Both the position numbers and the translations under genes were made by a program. A stretch of DNA of 64,000 bases. Source: Tomocerus qinae. Lineage: Eukaryota; Arthropoda; Collembola; Entomobryomorpha; Tomoceridae. Of the stretch, positions 1 through 22,039 are shown one piece after another. Location of the stretch: contig CM034546.1 of assembly GCA_020055645.1 (NCBI GenBank), positions 102,300,001 through 102,364,000 of the forward strand. The letters are read 5' to 3'. The notes beneath the pieces were generated by a model. That model saw nothing but the letters and a program-made list of their open reading frames with translations, was not told the origin of the DNA and made no database searches. How positions within the stretch are numbered: position 1 is the first letter of the stretch; the number at the start of each line of letters is the position of its first letter.

Positions 1-1234
1 TTTCGACAATTGACAATGGTGATTCCGACAATAGGTAAAAGGTGATTCCGATAATGTTAAAGGAGATATCGATAATGTCAATGGGGAATTCGACAATGAA
101 TAGGAATATACTAATGTTGTACTCTGTAATTCTGTGATGTTGTCTGTAGTGTATTATTTGCTACTTGATAAGACGTAAATTAGTACTCCTCATTTGGTTT
201 CTTCGCTCGTAATCTCCCTTAGTCCAAGATAACAAAAGCAAGACAGAAGCCACGTACGTAAAATTATTTGAAGCTATTGTTTCTTCAAACATAGGAGAAG
301 TGTGGCAGCCTAGAGAAGTTATAATTGATTTTTGAAATGGAAGTTAAAAACGCTTTGAATTTTGTTTTACCAAGCACTCAGGTATACAATATATTGACCC
401 AAACACAAGTATTAGCTTGAATTTCAGGTCCATGATAGCATTAGCATTTGTACCACAGAATGAAATAAGGATTCGTTTTTTAGAACTCAGGACTACTTTC
501 CCATCAATTCTCACTCAATATGTTGAAAAGAATTGGATAGGCACTTGGACAAGTCAACCAACTTTCCCTCCAGATATGTGGAATTGCTACCAGCGTAGTT
601 TATCAGAGATTCCGCGTACTACTAATAGCCAGGAGGGTTTTCATAACATCATAACTCGATTAATCTAAGGTTTAGAACGTATCATCCTAGATTTTGGTGT
701 TTCATTGAAAAATTACAGTTAGAGGAGAGCAAGTGGCATTTAGCTGTACAACGAATAGATGCATGTTTATGGAAAATGGCAATAAATATGTCCTATTGGA
801 CAGCAGAATAAGGAAAGTCATTGTAACTTACAATACCATTGATACTGCACGATATTGTGCTGCTATAGCCCACTTATTAGACAGTAGCAATAAAAAGATT
901 ATAAGAAGAAACAGAATGATTGAAGAAGCCTCTGACACAGAAGGTGCATGATGAGAATGCTGCAATATAAGTTATGGCCATTATGAGTATCATAAATAGA
1001 ATTATAAAGATATAATGAACAGACTACAGAATATTAACATTGACTACGGAATTTTAAAAGTACAACGCTAATACTGCTAATTGGCATATTATTATGTTTA
1101 CATGGTATGACATTTTGTGTGAATAAAATAAATTTTTGATTTGTCGATATCTCCATTGTCATTGTCGAATAATCCTTTACCATTGTCGATATTAAACTTT
1201 TTCTTGTCGAAATCTCCTTTGTCAATTGTCGAAA
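1..1234. mobile_element. Degenerate MULE-type DNA transposon with repeat-rich inverted ends
   Basis: The left edge of the window begins with TTTCGACAATTGACAA. The same string occurs in reverse complement at 1219-1234 (TTGTCAATTGTCGAAA). Both ends then carry several spaced variants of a CGACAAT/CGATAAT motif with GGTGATT or GGAGATT-like spacers: about 1-100 on the left, about 1136-1234 on the right. Between them lies a broken transposase (417-951). Inverted ends built of short spaced repeats plus a MULE-like transposase support a Mutator-like element. The left flank is outside the window, so the target duplication cannot be read, and the true left end may lie further out. Confidence 0.65.
417..951 (+). 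pseudogene. MULE transposase C-terminal remnant
   Basis: Three plus-strand reading frames in succession carry pieces of the C-terminal half of a MULE (FLYWCH-associated) transposase. At 417-668 there is a helix-rich stretch, then PPDMWN and PRTTNSQEGFHN, which match the family pattern of W-N followed by PRTNNSVEGWH. At about 683-800, in another frame, comes HPRFWCFIEKL, matching the HPxxWKFIEAL block. At about 820-900, in a third frame, comes RIRKVIVTYNT followed by an AIAHLL tail. The frame changes, the absence of an ATG at the start, and the missing DDE N-terminal part show that this copy is dead. I know the family by motif order only; no search was run. Confidence 0.6.
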
Positions 1235-1874
1235 TTGTATTGACGAATTCTCCTACAACCGTTTATGTGTAGGTGTAGACTAGCAATTATGATAATTATA
1301 ACTCTATCAAAACAGTTTTACTCACTGTATGACGCATGAATTTATTGATTCTAATACTTTTAAAATTTTCAGACTCATCTCTCTAATCAATAAAATATAA
1401 AATACCACACTGGGTTTTGATGCTATTAGAACAACCAAGTTAAATCCAGAACAGGACTTGTTAGGGTAAAAGTCTGTGGGATTAACTAAGGTTAAAACGA
1501 GCAATTCAGAATTAATAATAAACTAACCTTTCATCTAATACTGCTAAAGAAATATAACTCACATAATAAAACCTGAATACATTCAGTCACCAGATACCAG
1601 AATGGGTAATTGAATAATCCTAATAAAAGCTTTCAATACATTTCCTTCAGTGCAGAAACTCACATTTATTTGAAGAATTTTTCAAAAAGTTCATCACACA
1701 TGCTTAAGAAACTATAAATTTTTCTACTTTAACTTATTATACTTACTAACTAGGGCCGCTTATCGTCATTTTTAAGAGTTGAAACCATGATATGAAATAC
1801 AAACTCACTGGCTCTTATCCAGTGATTTGAAATTAACATAATATAAATACTTAGGAAAATTATGACTAAATACA
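1235..1874. other. Flank between MULE remnant and POLQ stop
   Basis: AT-rich sequence with no supportable gene. It should contain the 3' untranslated region of the minus-strand POLQ gene, but I see no clear AATAAA on that strand directly after the stop, so the 3' end is undefined. Confidence 0.4.
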
Positions 1875-12120
<10,246 letters not shown>

Positions 12121-12385
12121 TTTGAATATTATTGATTATTACAATTCATATTGGTATATATATATATATCCTGAAACGGATCCAATTACAGCCACGACGA
12201 TTATCACAAAACGATTATCACATCCAGTTGGACATTAAATTTTTCAATCACAACCTGCAATTTTTTTTAATTATAATTACGCTTTGTAAGCTTTTTAAGT
12301 GATTTATCATTTATTTATTTTTGCCTAGCTAGCTGCTTTAACATTCACTGGCCTTATTACAATGTTGAATGTCGAAGACAAAAGA

Positions 12386-12604
12386 ATGGTTGAGTTTCTT
12401 ATTATAAGTCTCTGGTGGATGGGCGACCTTACTAAGGAATAATTCATCGTTATTGTGCTCGATAGATGTCCCACCACTGCATTTGACTGTACATGCACGT
12501 TACTTTCAGTGCAGTGGTGGGGCATCTATCGAGCGCAATAACGATGATTATTCCTTAGTGAGGTCGCCCATCCACCAGAGACTTATAATAAGAAACTCAA
12601 CCAT
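12386..12604. mobile_element. 219-bp palindromic foldback element, copy 1
   Basis: A near-perfect hairpin. The left arm begins ATGGTTGAGTTTCTTATTAT and the right arm is its reverse complement. The arms are about 95 bp, with a few mismatches (for example ACCTTACT against ACCTCACT) and a short unpaired centre. No target duplication is evident next to the ends. An identical copy lies at 13547-13765. No coding capacity: the short frames here are only the two arms translated. Confidence 0.8.
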
Positions 12605-13141
12605 AGACGACACTACGACTACGACACATCCAGAATCCAAATCGGTTGCAGCTGTCTGTCATCTGTTGTGAGTGTGTGCCTTGAAGATTCCAGCTCATTG
12701 ATCAACAACTAAAAATTCAGCAAAAAATAAAATGAATTTTAATAATAGTCGGAGGATTACCGATGGACATGATATAAATTGCAAATATTGAGGTTAATTG
12801 TAAAGGTTGAGGCAAATGGGAAAGAGAACAAAATGAAGCACCGACCGTGTGGTCGGGTGTGTTGACGTTGACCGAATTGACACCTTGACACTTATGATTT
12901 TTTGGCGATATGATAAATTATAATTTATTCCTAATTGATTCCTAATACATAATATTGAATATACTTTCACATTTTTATATATTAAAATGAAACCAAAAAA
13001 ACGAGATTTAAATTATAATGAGATTATATAACATTGTTTTTAATTTAAAATACTATTGAGATTAAAAATTTTGAAAAACTGTTTTTGTTTTAAAATTAAT
13101 GCAGCAATAGCAATTGTGCCGCTGATTCAAACAACAACCGT
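12605..13141. other. Spacer between the first palindrome and the orphan exon
   Basis: No gene seen. An AATAAA occurs on the plus strand near 12727. A short patch around 12845-12870 is locally GC-richer. The rest is AT-rich. Confidence 0.4.
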
Positions 13142-13435
13142 TTAAAGACTTTCCCGCGTTAATTCAATAACAATAGCAAAACATCCGGAACTTTTCAACG
13201 TACGAAATACAAAATCCAATTTCTTTTCTATGCCTGTGAGAACGAGGATACTGTCGCCAGCGATAAATGGATAAAGCTGCTCACAAAGCGGTAATATTTC
13301 AAATTTGTGCTTGGTAATAAGACGGGCTGCTGATTGTGCCAAGCCGACTGCCGCGTTAGTCAAAATCAAAAACTGTTGTTGGCAGTTTCTTTCCAAATAC
13401 TGCTGACTGCTATCAAAATCAAAATCTTGCCATTT
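13142..13435 (-). pseudogene. Orphan last exon or gene fragment, unidentified
   Basis: A minus-strand frame open from 13435 to a TAA at 13142 reads like a real protein: Leu/Ile/Val alternate with charged residues, for example SAARLITKHKFEILPLCEQL and then SILVLTGIEKKLDFVFRTL. It has no ATG before the upstream in-frame stop. A splice acceptor (an AG in GATAGCAG or GTCAGCAG) could sit near 13415, so it would be the 3' exon of a gene whose other exons I cannot find. It lies between two identical palindromic elements, which suggests a stranded or captured piece. I do not recognise the family. Confidence 0.35.
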
Positions 13436-13546
13436 TTAGAAAGGGCCATTAATGATAATTTTGATAAAAATTGGCACGTTGGTGTAGTATTATATCATTA
13501 GCTATAATTGGTGAAAATTACTGTTGAGAAAATTAATCTTTCCTGA

Positions 13547-13765
13547 ATGGTTGAGTTTCTTATTATAAGTCTCTGGTGGATGGGCGACCTTACTAAGGAA
13601 TAATTCATCGTTATTGTGCTCGATAGATGTCCCACCACTGCATTTGACTGTACATGCACGTTACTTTCAGTGCAGTGGTGGGGCATCTATCGAGCGCAAT
13701 AACGATGATTATTCCTTAGTGAGGTCGCCCATCCACCAGAGACTTATAATAAGAAACTCAACCAT
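13547..13765. mobile_element. 219-bp palindromic foldback element, copy 2
   Basis: Identical base for base, by eye, to the copy at 12386-12604, including the arm mismatches. The two copies are therefore recent duplicates. They bracket a 942-bp segment. Confidence 0.8.
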
Positions 13766-14187
13766 TAAGACTTGAGTGTTGAGAGAGAATATTTTGATTG
13801 GAAAAGTTCATCCTTCTATGTCCTGCCTGTTGGTTGACTGGAACTGAAAAACGTTTATGAACTCTGAACTCTAGAGTCTGAAGATCTAGTAAGTAATGTT
13901 TCGTTGTTCGTGAAAGTTTTAAATTGTTAAATCATGAATTTGTTTGAATTAGAAATGTAAGCTAGAATAATGCCTTGGTTTGTGATTTGTATTTTGTATG
14001 GCTTTTTCATTTGTTGAAGTTAGTAAATTTTTATAAAGCAGATACTCTTGTTTGAATACGAAATTTTGAGATTTTCATTAATTGAATGTTTTTGATCATA
14101 AGCAGCAGCGATACACTTTTGTCACCACCAAAGTCCGAAAGTATTTGCTATCATATCGTACTTTGAAACCTCCTAAACCGAACTATA
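13766..14187 (+). promoter_or_regulatory. USP5 upstream region with possible 5'UTR intron
   Basis: The 420 bases before the USP5 ATG contain a good donor-like GTAAGTAATG near 13891 and a possible acceptor after AAGCAG near 14106. A noncoding first exon is therefore likely. No TATA box is assigned. Confidence 0.3.
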
Positions 14188-17100
14188 ATGTCCACAATGG
14201 ATATTGGTATTGAAGCTCTTCTGTTGGGTGGCCTTGCTCGAGTTAGAATTCCGCAACCTAATGATAGAGTTTATAAAGATGAATGCATATACTCCTTTGA
14301 CACGCCGGTACTTTGTGTTAATTTTTTATCTGCATTAATTATGTAATATTGTAGTAACCAAATTAACAAACCGTAAGTTCCTAAATTATTGCGTAACGTC
14401 TTGTAATTTGTAATACAGGAGACTGACACTGGACTCTTCATTTGCCTAAATTCTTTTTTTGGCTTAGGAGCCGATTATGTGAAAAAATACAGCTCAAGAA
14501 CCGGAAATGCAATATTTTTCCATATTCATCGTATTAAGCGCAAGGTTGAATTTTGAATTTATACTTATTCATTTACCTTTTAGGTAGTTAAATAAATGGG
14601 GCAAATTAATTAAACCACTAGCACATAAGAAATAAGAAGGCTAAATCTTTGCCATATGTAATAATTTTGCAGCTGCCTTCCATGCAAACTAACGAAGGCC
14701 CTGAAAAAAAAGTTACTCGTTTGGCAATAGGGGTGGAAGGAGGTTTCGACACAGCAACGGCGCACGTAGAATATGAAATCACAGAGCGTCAAAGTATCTA
14801 CATTTTCCCTGGATCCCACAAGATTGATTTACCTAATAACCACCTCCCTGAAGAGGTACTTTTCTTTGACAAACCTAGTTTGATATTTTTGTGAAATATA
14901 TACTGATATGATAATTAATCTTTTCAATAGTTGCTGAGGTCGGTGGAAGGAGTTCTCAAAGCAGAATCTGCTACAAAGTTGGCCGAATTGGAAAATATGG
15001 CTGCAACTTGGGATGGGGAAGAAAGAAAAGTGTCCAAGTAGGTTATTGTCTCATTATCAACATATTTTGCTATTAATTATTTTCGATATTTTACTTTTTA
15101 TGTATGTAATGTAAAAGGCACTGTTATTAATTCAGCTGATTTATGTAACTTCAATAGGTACGCAGAAAATTTAATGCAGTTGGATAACGGAAAAAAGATT
15201 CCTCCGCAAGGGTGGCGTTGTGAAATAGAAGGATGTAGTCTAACAGAAAATTTGTGGATGAATCTGACGGATGGAGCTATAAGATGTGGTCGTCGTTATG
15301 CTGATGGATCTGGAGGAAATAATCACGCTGTGGAGCACTACGCCCTCACGAGTAACAAATAAATCAACATAATAGTTAAAATTGTTGGAAGTTTGGAATA
15401 TTGTAAGCTTAAATGTAATCTTATGACATTTCAATTAGAGTATCCTCTTGCTGTCAAGCTTGGAACCATTACACCTGACGGCAGAGCGGATGTTTACTCA
15501 TATGATGAAGATGATATGGTTGAAAATCCGAATTTAGTTAAACATCTTGGACATTTTGGTATAAACGTGGCAGTTTTAGAAAAGGTTAGAGAACTCAATA
15601 ACAATATCAGCACCGAATTTTTCGGGAATTTTACTTCTCCCATTTTGCATGTCTTGAATATTTGAAGAGAAATATCATACAATGATTTTAATGTTAATGA
15701 AGACTGACAAATCGATGGCTGAAATGGAGATTGACATAAATCAAAGGTACGGAGAATGGACGTCTCTTCAAGAAAGTGGAGGAAAGTTAAAACCTTTAAG
15801 AGGAAGTGGTCTCACGGGCCTCTTAAACCTTGGCAATACCTGCTATCTCAATTCAATTATGCAAGTTTTGGTCTCAATTCCTGATTTCCAAAATCGGTAA
15901 GCTGAAGTAACTAATGTTTGTGTTTGCTTTGTAAAGTCTAAATGTTATTATGATTCTTTCGAAAATAATTTTAATGCGGTGTTGAATATTTTCTAGGTTT
16001 TTCAAAAATGCAACTAAGTATTTTGAGTCCTCTGCCGATCCTATCAATGATTTTAACGTTCAAATGTATGTTGACAAAATAAAGCGTTTTTATAATTTTC
16101 TACTACTATTTACCTATCATAATTAACGCTAGAACATTTAATGCCTTTTTTTCACTAGGTCAAAATTAGCCGTTGGACTTTTGTCTGGGAATTATTCCAA
16201 GAAAATGGACACTGAGGAAGAAACTGACAGTCAAGTTGGAATTAGTCCAATCATGTTTAGAAGTCTCATAGGAAAAAATCATCCAGAGTTTTCTACCAAG
16301 AAGCAACAGGATGCTCAGGAGTTTTTCCTGCATTTCATCAATGTTTTAGAGGTAGTATGTACCATGCAAAATTCAAATTAAAATGCCCAGTCATCAAACT
16401 TTCATCCAATAAAGATGTCTAAAATTGTTAAGATAAACATTATTCTGTAACACAGCGTGCAAGTCGTTATGAACCTAGTCCAGCTGATTGTTTTAAGTTT
16501 CAAGTTGAAGACAAAATTGTTTGTGACGATTCAAAAATGGTCAGGTATTCCAGTCGAGTTGAGTATTGTCTCCCTCTTCCAATCCCTTTGGAGTGCGCAT
16601 TAAACAAAGCGGAATACGATGCATTTTGTAAAAAGCAGGAAGAAGCTGAGGCAGCAGGAACTGTCATGTAAGAATGTACAGCGCATAATAATTTCCCTAA
16701 AAGTTTTAATGCGTTATATAAATCTTACGTAGGAATATAGCATTTTATATATCACCTATAGAATAAGTTTTGATATCTTCATTTTATAGACCTGTTGAAG
16801 AACGTGTCCGTCCAAAAATTCCTATTGACGCGTGTTTGGAGACATTCATTGCAAAGGAAACTTTGGAAGTTTTCCAAAGTTCTGCTACTCAGAAAATGGG
16901 AACTGCTAGCAAGTGCGTTCACAAACACTTTAACCTTTGATCGCTTCAGATCATTTTTAAGACAGTATATAAAATAGATGCGTTGACATAATCTTGCCAA
17001 TTAAAATGTCTTGATATTGTAGGTATACGCGTCTAGAAACATTTCCAAACTATTTGGTCATCCAACTTAAGAAATTTATGATGGGCAATGACTGGCAACC

Positions 17101-17998
17101 AAAGAAGCTTGATGTTTTAGTGGACATGCCTCTTGAGTTAGACATATCTCCCTTGCGAGCTAAGGGGCTTCAACCTGGCGAGGTCGAGCTTCCCCAAGAA
17201 CAAGTAAAAGTTAAAGGTATTAAAAGTTGGCAAGCCAAAAACTAACCAAATTGTGATTTATTTCATGGTACTTTTTTCCATATTAATATATTTCATGTAA
17301 TATTTCTGACTTTGATAGGACCCGTTATCAATGAGGGAATAGTTTCTCAGTTGGTAGATATGGGCTTTAATGCTAATGCATGTCGGCGGGCAGTGATTTC
17401 CACAGGAAATGTAGATGCTGAAACGGCGATGAATTGGTTAATGGAACATCTGGACGACCCAGACATCAACGACCCCTTAAACTGTGATGGAGAAAGCAGC
17501 GCTACGTTTATTGTAGACGAGTCACATTTATTGACAATTGAAGCGATGGGCTTCACTAAGGAACAGGCGTTTAAAGCTCTCCAAGCCACAGATAACAATG
17601 TCGAGCGTGCTATGGATTGGATATTCTCACATCAGGACGAATTAAATGCTCCTAATCCCACCAACAATAGTGACAACGCGAATGCTGATGGCAATCAGCA
17701 ACGGTCTCAAAACAGCGGGGTCACTGATGGACCAGGATGTAAGAAGTTAAATAATATAATTTTAATAAGCTAATTAGTATCTGTTATTATATGTATTGGA
17801 AAAATAATGATTGAATTTTGTTTAGTGTACAAACTGATGGGATTTGTTTCACACATGGGATCCTCCTCCCAAGTTGGTCATTATGTATGCCACATTCAAA
17901 AAGAAAATGGATGGGCCATTTTCAATGACAACAAAGTAGCTGCCTCGGAGAATCTGCCAAAAGACTTGGGCTATCTATACTTTTATAAGCGTGCCTAA
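14188..17998 (+). CDS. USP5: Ubiquitin carboxyl-terminal hydrolase 5 (isopeptidase T)
   Basis: Cysteine protease that disassembles unanchored polyubiquitin so that ubiquitin is recycled. Exons: 14188-14307, 14419-14544, 14673-14855, 14931-15037, 15158-15351, 15439-15584, 15703-15896, 15997-16065, 16159-16351, 16456-16667, 16790-16912, 17023-17216, 17319-17738, 17826-17998. Splice phases agree throughout and give 817 aa (human 858). The N-terminus matches the USP5 variant zinc-finger region ([13 protein letters not shown]). A UBP zinc finger follows near 175-285, with [17 protein letters not shown] and [13 protein letters not shown]. The catalytic Cys box [10 protein letters not shown] puts Cys near 339. 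The [11 protein letters not shown] block follows. Two UBA domains lie near 626-668 and 695-740 (LVDMGF, IEAMGF). The His box GHYVCHI puts His near 779. All catalytic features are intact, so the gene looks functional. It converges with the ATP synthase gene. Confidence 0.96.
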
Positions 17999-18484
17999 AT
18001 ATCCTATAACGCCGCCTTGAAGACCATACTTAAAGTTGTGTTAAAATGAAAAAGTAAACAGAATATTCTGAATGCAATTTCTACATTGCCAATTGTCGAG
18101 CGTTGACGATTCCTTGCCGGTGTCCTTTTGCTGATTCGTTTTAATTTTTGTCAACTTGAAATATATTACTATTCTGTTAGTTTGTTAAATGTAAGTTAAT
18201 GTGAGGAAATGTCAGCGTATTAGATTTTCAACTTCATGTCTGTTGGTAATCCCTGTTGATTAATTCTCAAGTCATATTTGTAAAATAAATGGATATTCAA
18301 AAGTGCACTACGGTTTTTGTGATTTGTTATTTTCACTTTAAGTATCAATTATATTTACATTATTAGATTGACTCAATATCAGCAAACATTTCTCTAACGC
18401 CAATTTTCACAGTTTTCTACATTTTTGAACAGATGGAAAGTTAGATGTTACTTATTACTATGCGAAGATACATGGCATTACATA
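17999..18484. other. Tail-to-tail 3' region of USP5 and ATP synthase b
   Basis: 486 bases between two convergent stop codons. USP5 has a clear poly(A) signal here. The opposing gene has none that I can pin down, so its 3' end may lie close to or overlap the USP5 end. Confidence 0.5.
18284..18289 (+). terminator. Poly(A) signal for USP5
   Basis: AATAAA 286 bases after the USP5 stop, on the gene's strand, in AT-rich sequence. Confidence 0.6.
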
Positions 18485-20983
18485 TTAGGCTCTTGCTGCA
18501 AGACCCTTCAAATCAGCAATGCACTTCTTTAAGTTTTCGGCTTCCGACTCAGTAGTGATGGCCTTCCTTACGCCGTCAATTATCCAGTTAACCATGTGTT
18601 TCTGTTGAATATTTCTTTCCACCTAAATTATTTCGCAAAATTAGATTTCTATTGCAAACAGAAGTATTAAAGCGATCGAAACTATATGTAAATCGAATGC
18701 AAACTTACTTGTTGGACTTCCACTTGATAATCCAACCTTTTCTTAACATCAGAGTAAACTTTCATAAGCCTTTGTCGGTAAGCATCTTCCAGTTGAAGGG
18801 CTACATTCTCACGCTTGACATCAAATAGCATTTTCATGCCTTCAGCTTGAAACTGAGACAGTTTTTCAGCCTCAATGGCTTCATTCAGAGACTTTATTTC
18901 TTGAACTTTTCCAGAGTTCATGTCGGCGATGTGATTCTATATACAAAATACAAATAAAATGTAGGGAACACATTTTTTAATGTCATCTTTCGATATATTT
19001 GAATAGCTTGAAATACACATGACAAAATCATGATGGAATACGTTTGTAGACTATTTGGTGCATTAAATGAGCAATTCCATTCTTACATCAACTTCTTTAT
19101 CAGCCCAGGAAGCCAAAGAAGGTCCAAACTTCTTTGTTGCATAAACAATCATCATAGTAAGGGAGACACCAGCCCAAAATTCGTGCTCTAATACCCAGAT
19201 TTCTTTGCTTAGCACATAGGTCAACACTCCGACTCCAAAAGTGTACGGACCGGTAACTCCAGTTTTGGAGTGGAAAAATGTAAACCATTCTTCGGGAATA
19301 AATCCCAATCTGACTGGGTTAGGGTGCATTAATCGCTTGGGTCTGGGGAAATTCACCAAGTCCCGCTCAGGTCCTTCCTGATGGCCACTTTGAGCCTGAT
19401 TTGGCTTTGATGTAGTTGTGATGCAGCGGACAACATTGTTTAGTGGCAATGGCAGCTGCGATTGAGTTGACGACAGGGATCCAATTTGACCTGCAAAAAT
19501 CGAAAGAATAACACCTATTAGACTAATCAGCTACATACTTTCCCACATAGGTATGCTGTAATGTACGGAGACCCCCCCTGGCCGACGAAGTCGGCCAGGT
19601 ACCCCCTTTGGCCTAAGAAGTATCGAGACCCCCCCCCCTGGCCGACTTCGTCGGCCAGGAGACCTTAAACTCACAAAAAAGAGAAGCCTACCCCTCCTGG
19701 CCGACTTCAAATTAAATATGAATAACAAAATTTAAATGATACGCTGAAAATGCATTATTAATTTTTAATGTTTTGAAACATTTTATTATTACTGTTTTAA
19801 TATCAGCGGGACGTGCTGGATTCAAGGACGTATAGAGAGATGGGCTTTCGAAATCCATGAAAAAGAGAATTTTTCTTAAAATAATTTACCATTTTTAGGC
19901 CATTTTAGACTCATTTCAGTCAAAAAATGCCAAAAATTTTTCGCGCTACGCGCGAATATATATCATGAAAATATCTATTGGAAATCTTAGCCACCTCCAA
20001 AACTCAATTCTGTATACGTGCTTGGCTGGATTTTGTGCATATATGATGAAATGTGTCCAAAAATCTCTGTGATGCTCATTTATACCTAATTTTTAGTAAA
20101 GGTGCAAATACTTCAAACAAAATATTGACATTTAAGGCAGCGTTTGTTTATCACTGATAAAAAATTTCATGGTCGTTTTCCTATACCGCTGCGCCCCCTT
20201 TTCAAAAAAATTTCGCGCCCCTTACGGGGCGCGCCCCCACCTACACCCCCCAGAAAAAGTACAAGATTCGCCCATTAGACCCCCCTTGGCAGTGTACCCA
20301 GTGGGAAAGTATGATCAGCTATGGCTCTAATCCTCTGCAAGCAAGAGTGACGACAAGGAGCATACATTATTTATTATTTCAACAGGCTAAAAAATTTAAA
20401 GAATGCTCCATATTCCATTTAATAATGCCAGAAAAAATCATAATATACCGAATATTGTCTAAACATATAATGGACCATCGGCCATTCAATGCTCGCTATC
20501 AAGTGACGAAATAATTTTCAAGACTTGACCAATGATCAACTGTTGTCTGACATAATATGCAATTGTGTCGCAGCCACAATTTTAGTCCTATTATTTAGCC
20601 TTTAAAAAGCTATTTTTTCTTTACATACACCCATGCACCATGCAACAAAATTAAGGTAGCAAAAATTTTTCGATAGATCAAAAGTTAAAAAAATCCATTG
20701 AATAAATGATTACGCGGTTTCAACAATAGTTTATGTAAAAGTTAGATAGTTCAACGATCAATAAATGATTGATAATAGTTCATTTAATATTTAGATTGAG
20801 AATTACTAACAGTTGATATTTGTCGTAAAATTATACTATAATTAAATATCAAAATATCACACATCTAAATAATCTAAGAACAAAGAAAAGGGCGAGTATT
20901 CGCAATAATATTCATTTTATTTTAGCAAATTTTGGAAACCTACCGATGGCGGATGAAGACGGCCGGAAAAGTCTCGACAACAT
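18485..20983 (-). CDS. ATPsynB: ATP synthase F0 subunit b, mitochondrial
   Basis: Peripheral-stalk (stator) subunit of mitochondrial ATP synthase, which holds F1 still against rotor torque. Exons (minus): 20983-20944, 19490-19087, 18936-18709, 18622-18485; phases agree and give 269 aa. Exon 1 (MLSRLFRPSSSAI) is the start of a mitochondrial targeting peptide, and a cleaved basic/Ser-rich stretch continues in exon 2. The family core follows: RPKRLMHPNPVRLGFIPEEW, then two hydrophobic inner-membrane segments (about TFGVGVLTYVLSKEIWVLE and FWAGVSLTMMIVYATKKFG). After these comes the long charged helix (ADKEVD, MNSGKVQEIKSLNEAI, then AYRQRLMKVYSDVKKRLDYQ) that runs up the stalk. The last exon ends CIADLKGLAARA. 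The start is supported because exon 1 ends in phase 1 and joins exon 2 exactly. Intron 1 (19491-20943) holds a hAT-type insertion. Confidence 0.95.
19534..20313. mobile_element. Non-autonomous hAT-type element in ATP synthase b intron 1
   Basis: The ends are inverted: CATACTTTCCCAC at 19534 and GTGGGAAAGTATG ending at 20313. They are flanked by a perfect 8-bp duplication, ATCAGCTA, at 19526-19533 and 20314-20321. An 8-bp duplication is the hAT signature. The 780-bp interior has no transposase frame. It contains GC-rich inverted motifs (TGGCCGACGAAGTCGGCCA and a reverse partner near 19570-19660), a CGCGCTACGCGCG patch near 19940, and a C-rich block with CGCGCCCCTTACGGGGCGCG near 20212-20232. 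Confidence 0.85.
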
Positions 20984-22030
20984 TTCGACAAAATTGTCTT
21001 CTTTTTACAGCGCTTATTCCTAAAAAGTTTCAAATTACTTCAATATTTAATTATTTTATCAACTTCTAATTCAATTTTCCCCGATTTACTAATTATTTTG
21101 AAATTTTCATAAAAATATTTTCAGCTTTTGAACAGAACATACCAGTAATTTGAAGTTGCCCGCCGGGTTGTTCCACTAAGTTGGAAGGTGGCGATATAAG
21201 CTACCATTGAGAGTTGAAATACACAAACCATTCACAGACATTCACCGTTCCATTTATTTGTCAGTATGAGTTTGGGGCATTGGTAGAAATGAACAAAAAT
21301 GGACATGAATGGATGAAAAAATTATGGAATCATGGAATGGAACAAAACAAAAATAAAAATTTAATATGCTTTAATAATTTAACGATGGATAGGGGCAAGA
21401 CAGAGACGTCGGGACAGAACCGGGCTTTCTTTCTGTTGCATGTTGCATATTCCCTGCCTGTATACAGTATCTGTAGGTGTACAGGTTCAGGTCCTTGTTT
21501 TGTTCCGAAGCAATTATGAATAACACGAATAACAAGGTACAAAACTTTAATCATATCTCAATTTTATTATAGTTACATTTCCTTTCCACGAGTGCACGTT
21601 TGTAAATGCATGATTGCATTATACAGTTTAGGAATAAATGTATTTTTAAAAAAGTCCTACCAAAACAACATGCTTATAGTCCACTAAGAGTTCCATCCAT
21701 GAAGCTCGTTATAATTTTATTATTTTGTCTACTAGAAATAGGCCCGTTCTCCGAACGGGAAAAATGGGTAACCCCTTAATGGGGACTGTAGATCATGGGT
21801 ATGCATTATGCATTAAAAAAAGTATGAAAATTAACAGATTAAAATGTTCAAAACATTGCTTGCTGCATTGCTACAACATCCTACGGATGGGGAACCAAAT
21901 ACAATACTTATCGAATCAACATAATAATAGTAAACCAAATTCAACATCATATCATTTAACTAAACAGCGAAATTAAAGTAAATGTTTGAAGTCCTTTCAT
22001 CAGCGCCTGATTTTTATTATATCATTAATA
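20984..22030. other. Upstream of ATP synthase b; no gene seen
   Basis: The first few hundred bases should hold the ATP synthase b promoter. A short perfect inverted repeat, CCCGTTCTCCGAACGGG, lies at 21743-21759. The translated frames here show no recognisable protein. Confidence 0.4.
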
Positions 22031-22039
22031 TTATATGGA

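Noticed and set aside
12325..12671. Overlapping frames on both strands across the palindrome (also 13498-13686)
   Set aside because: The same peptide appears on both strands because the DNA is its own reverse complement; no real gene.
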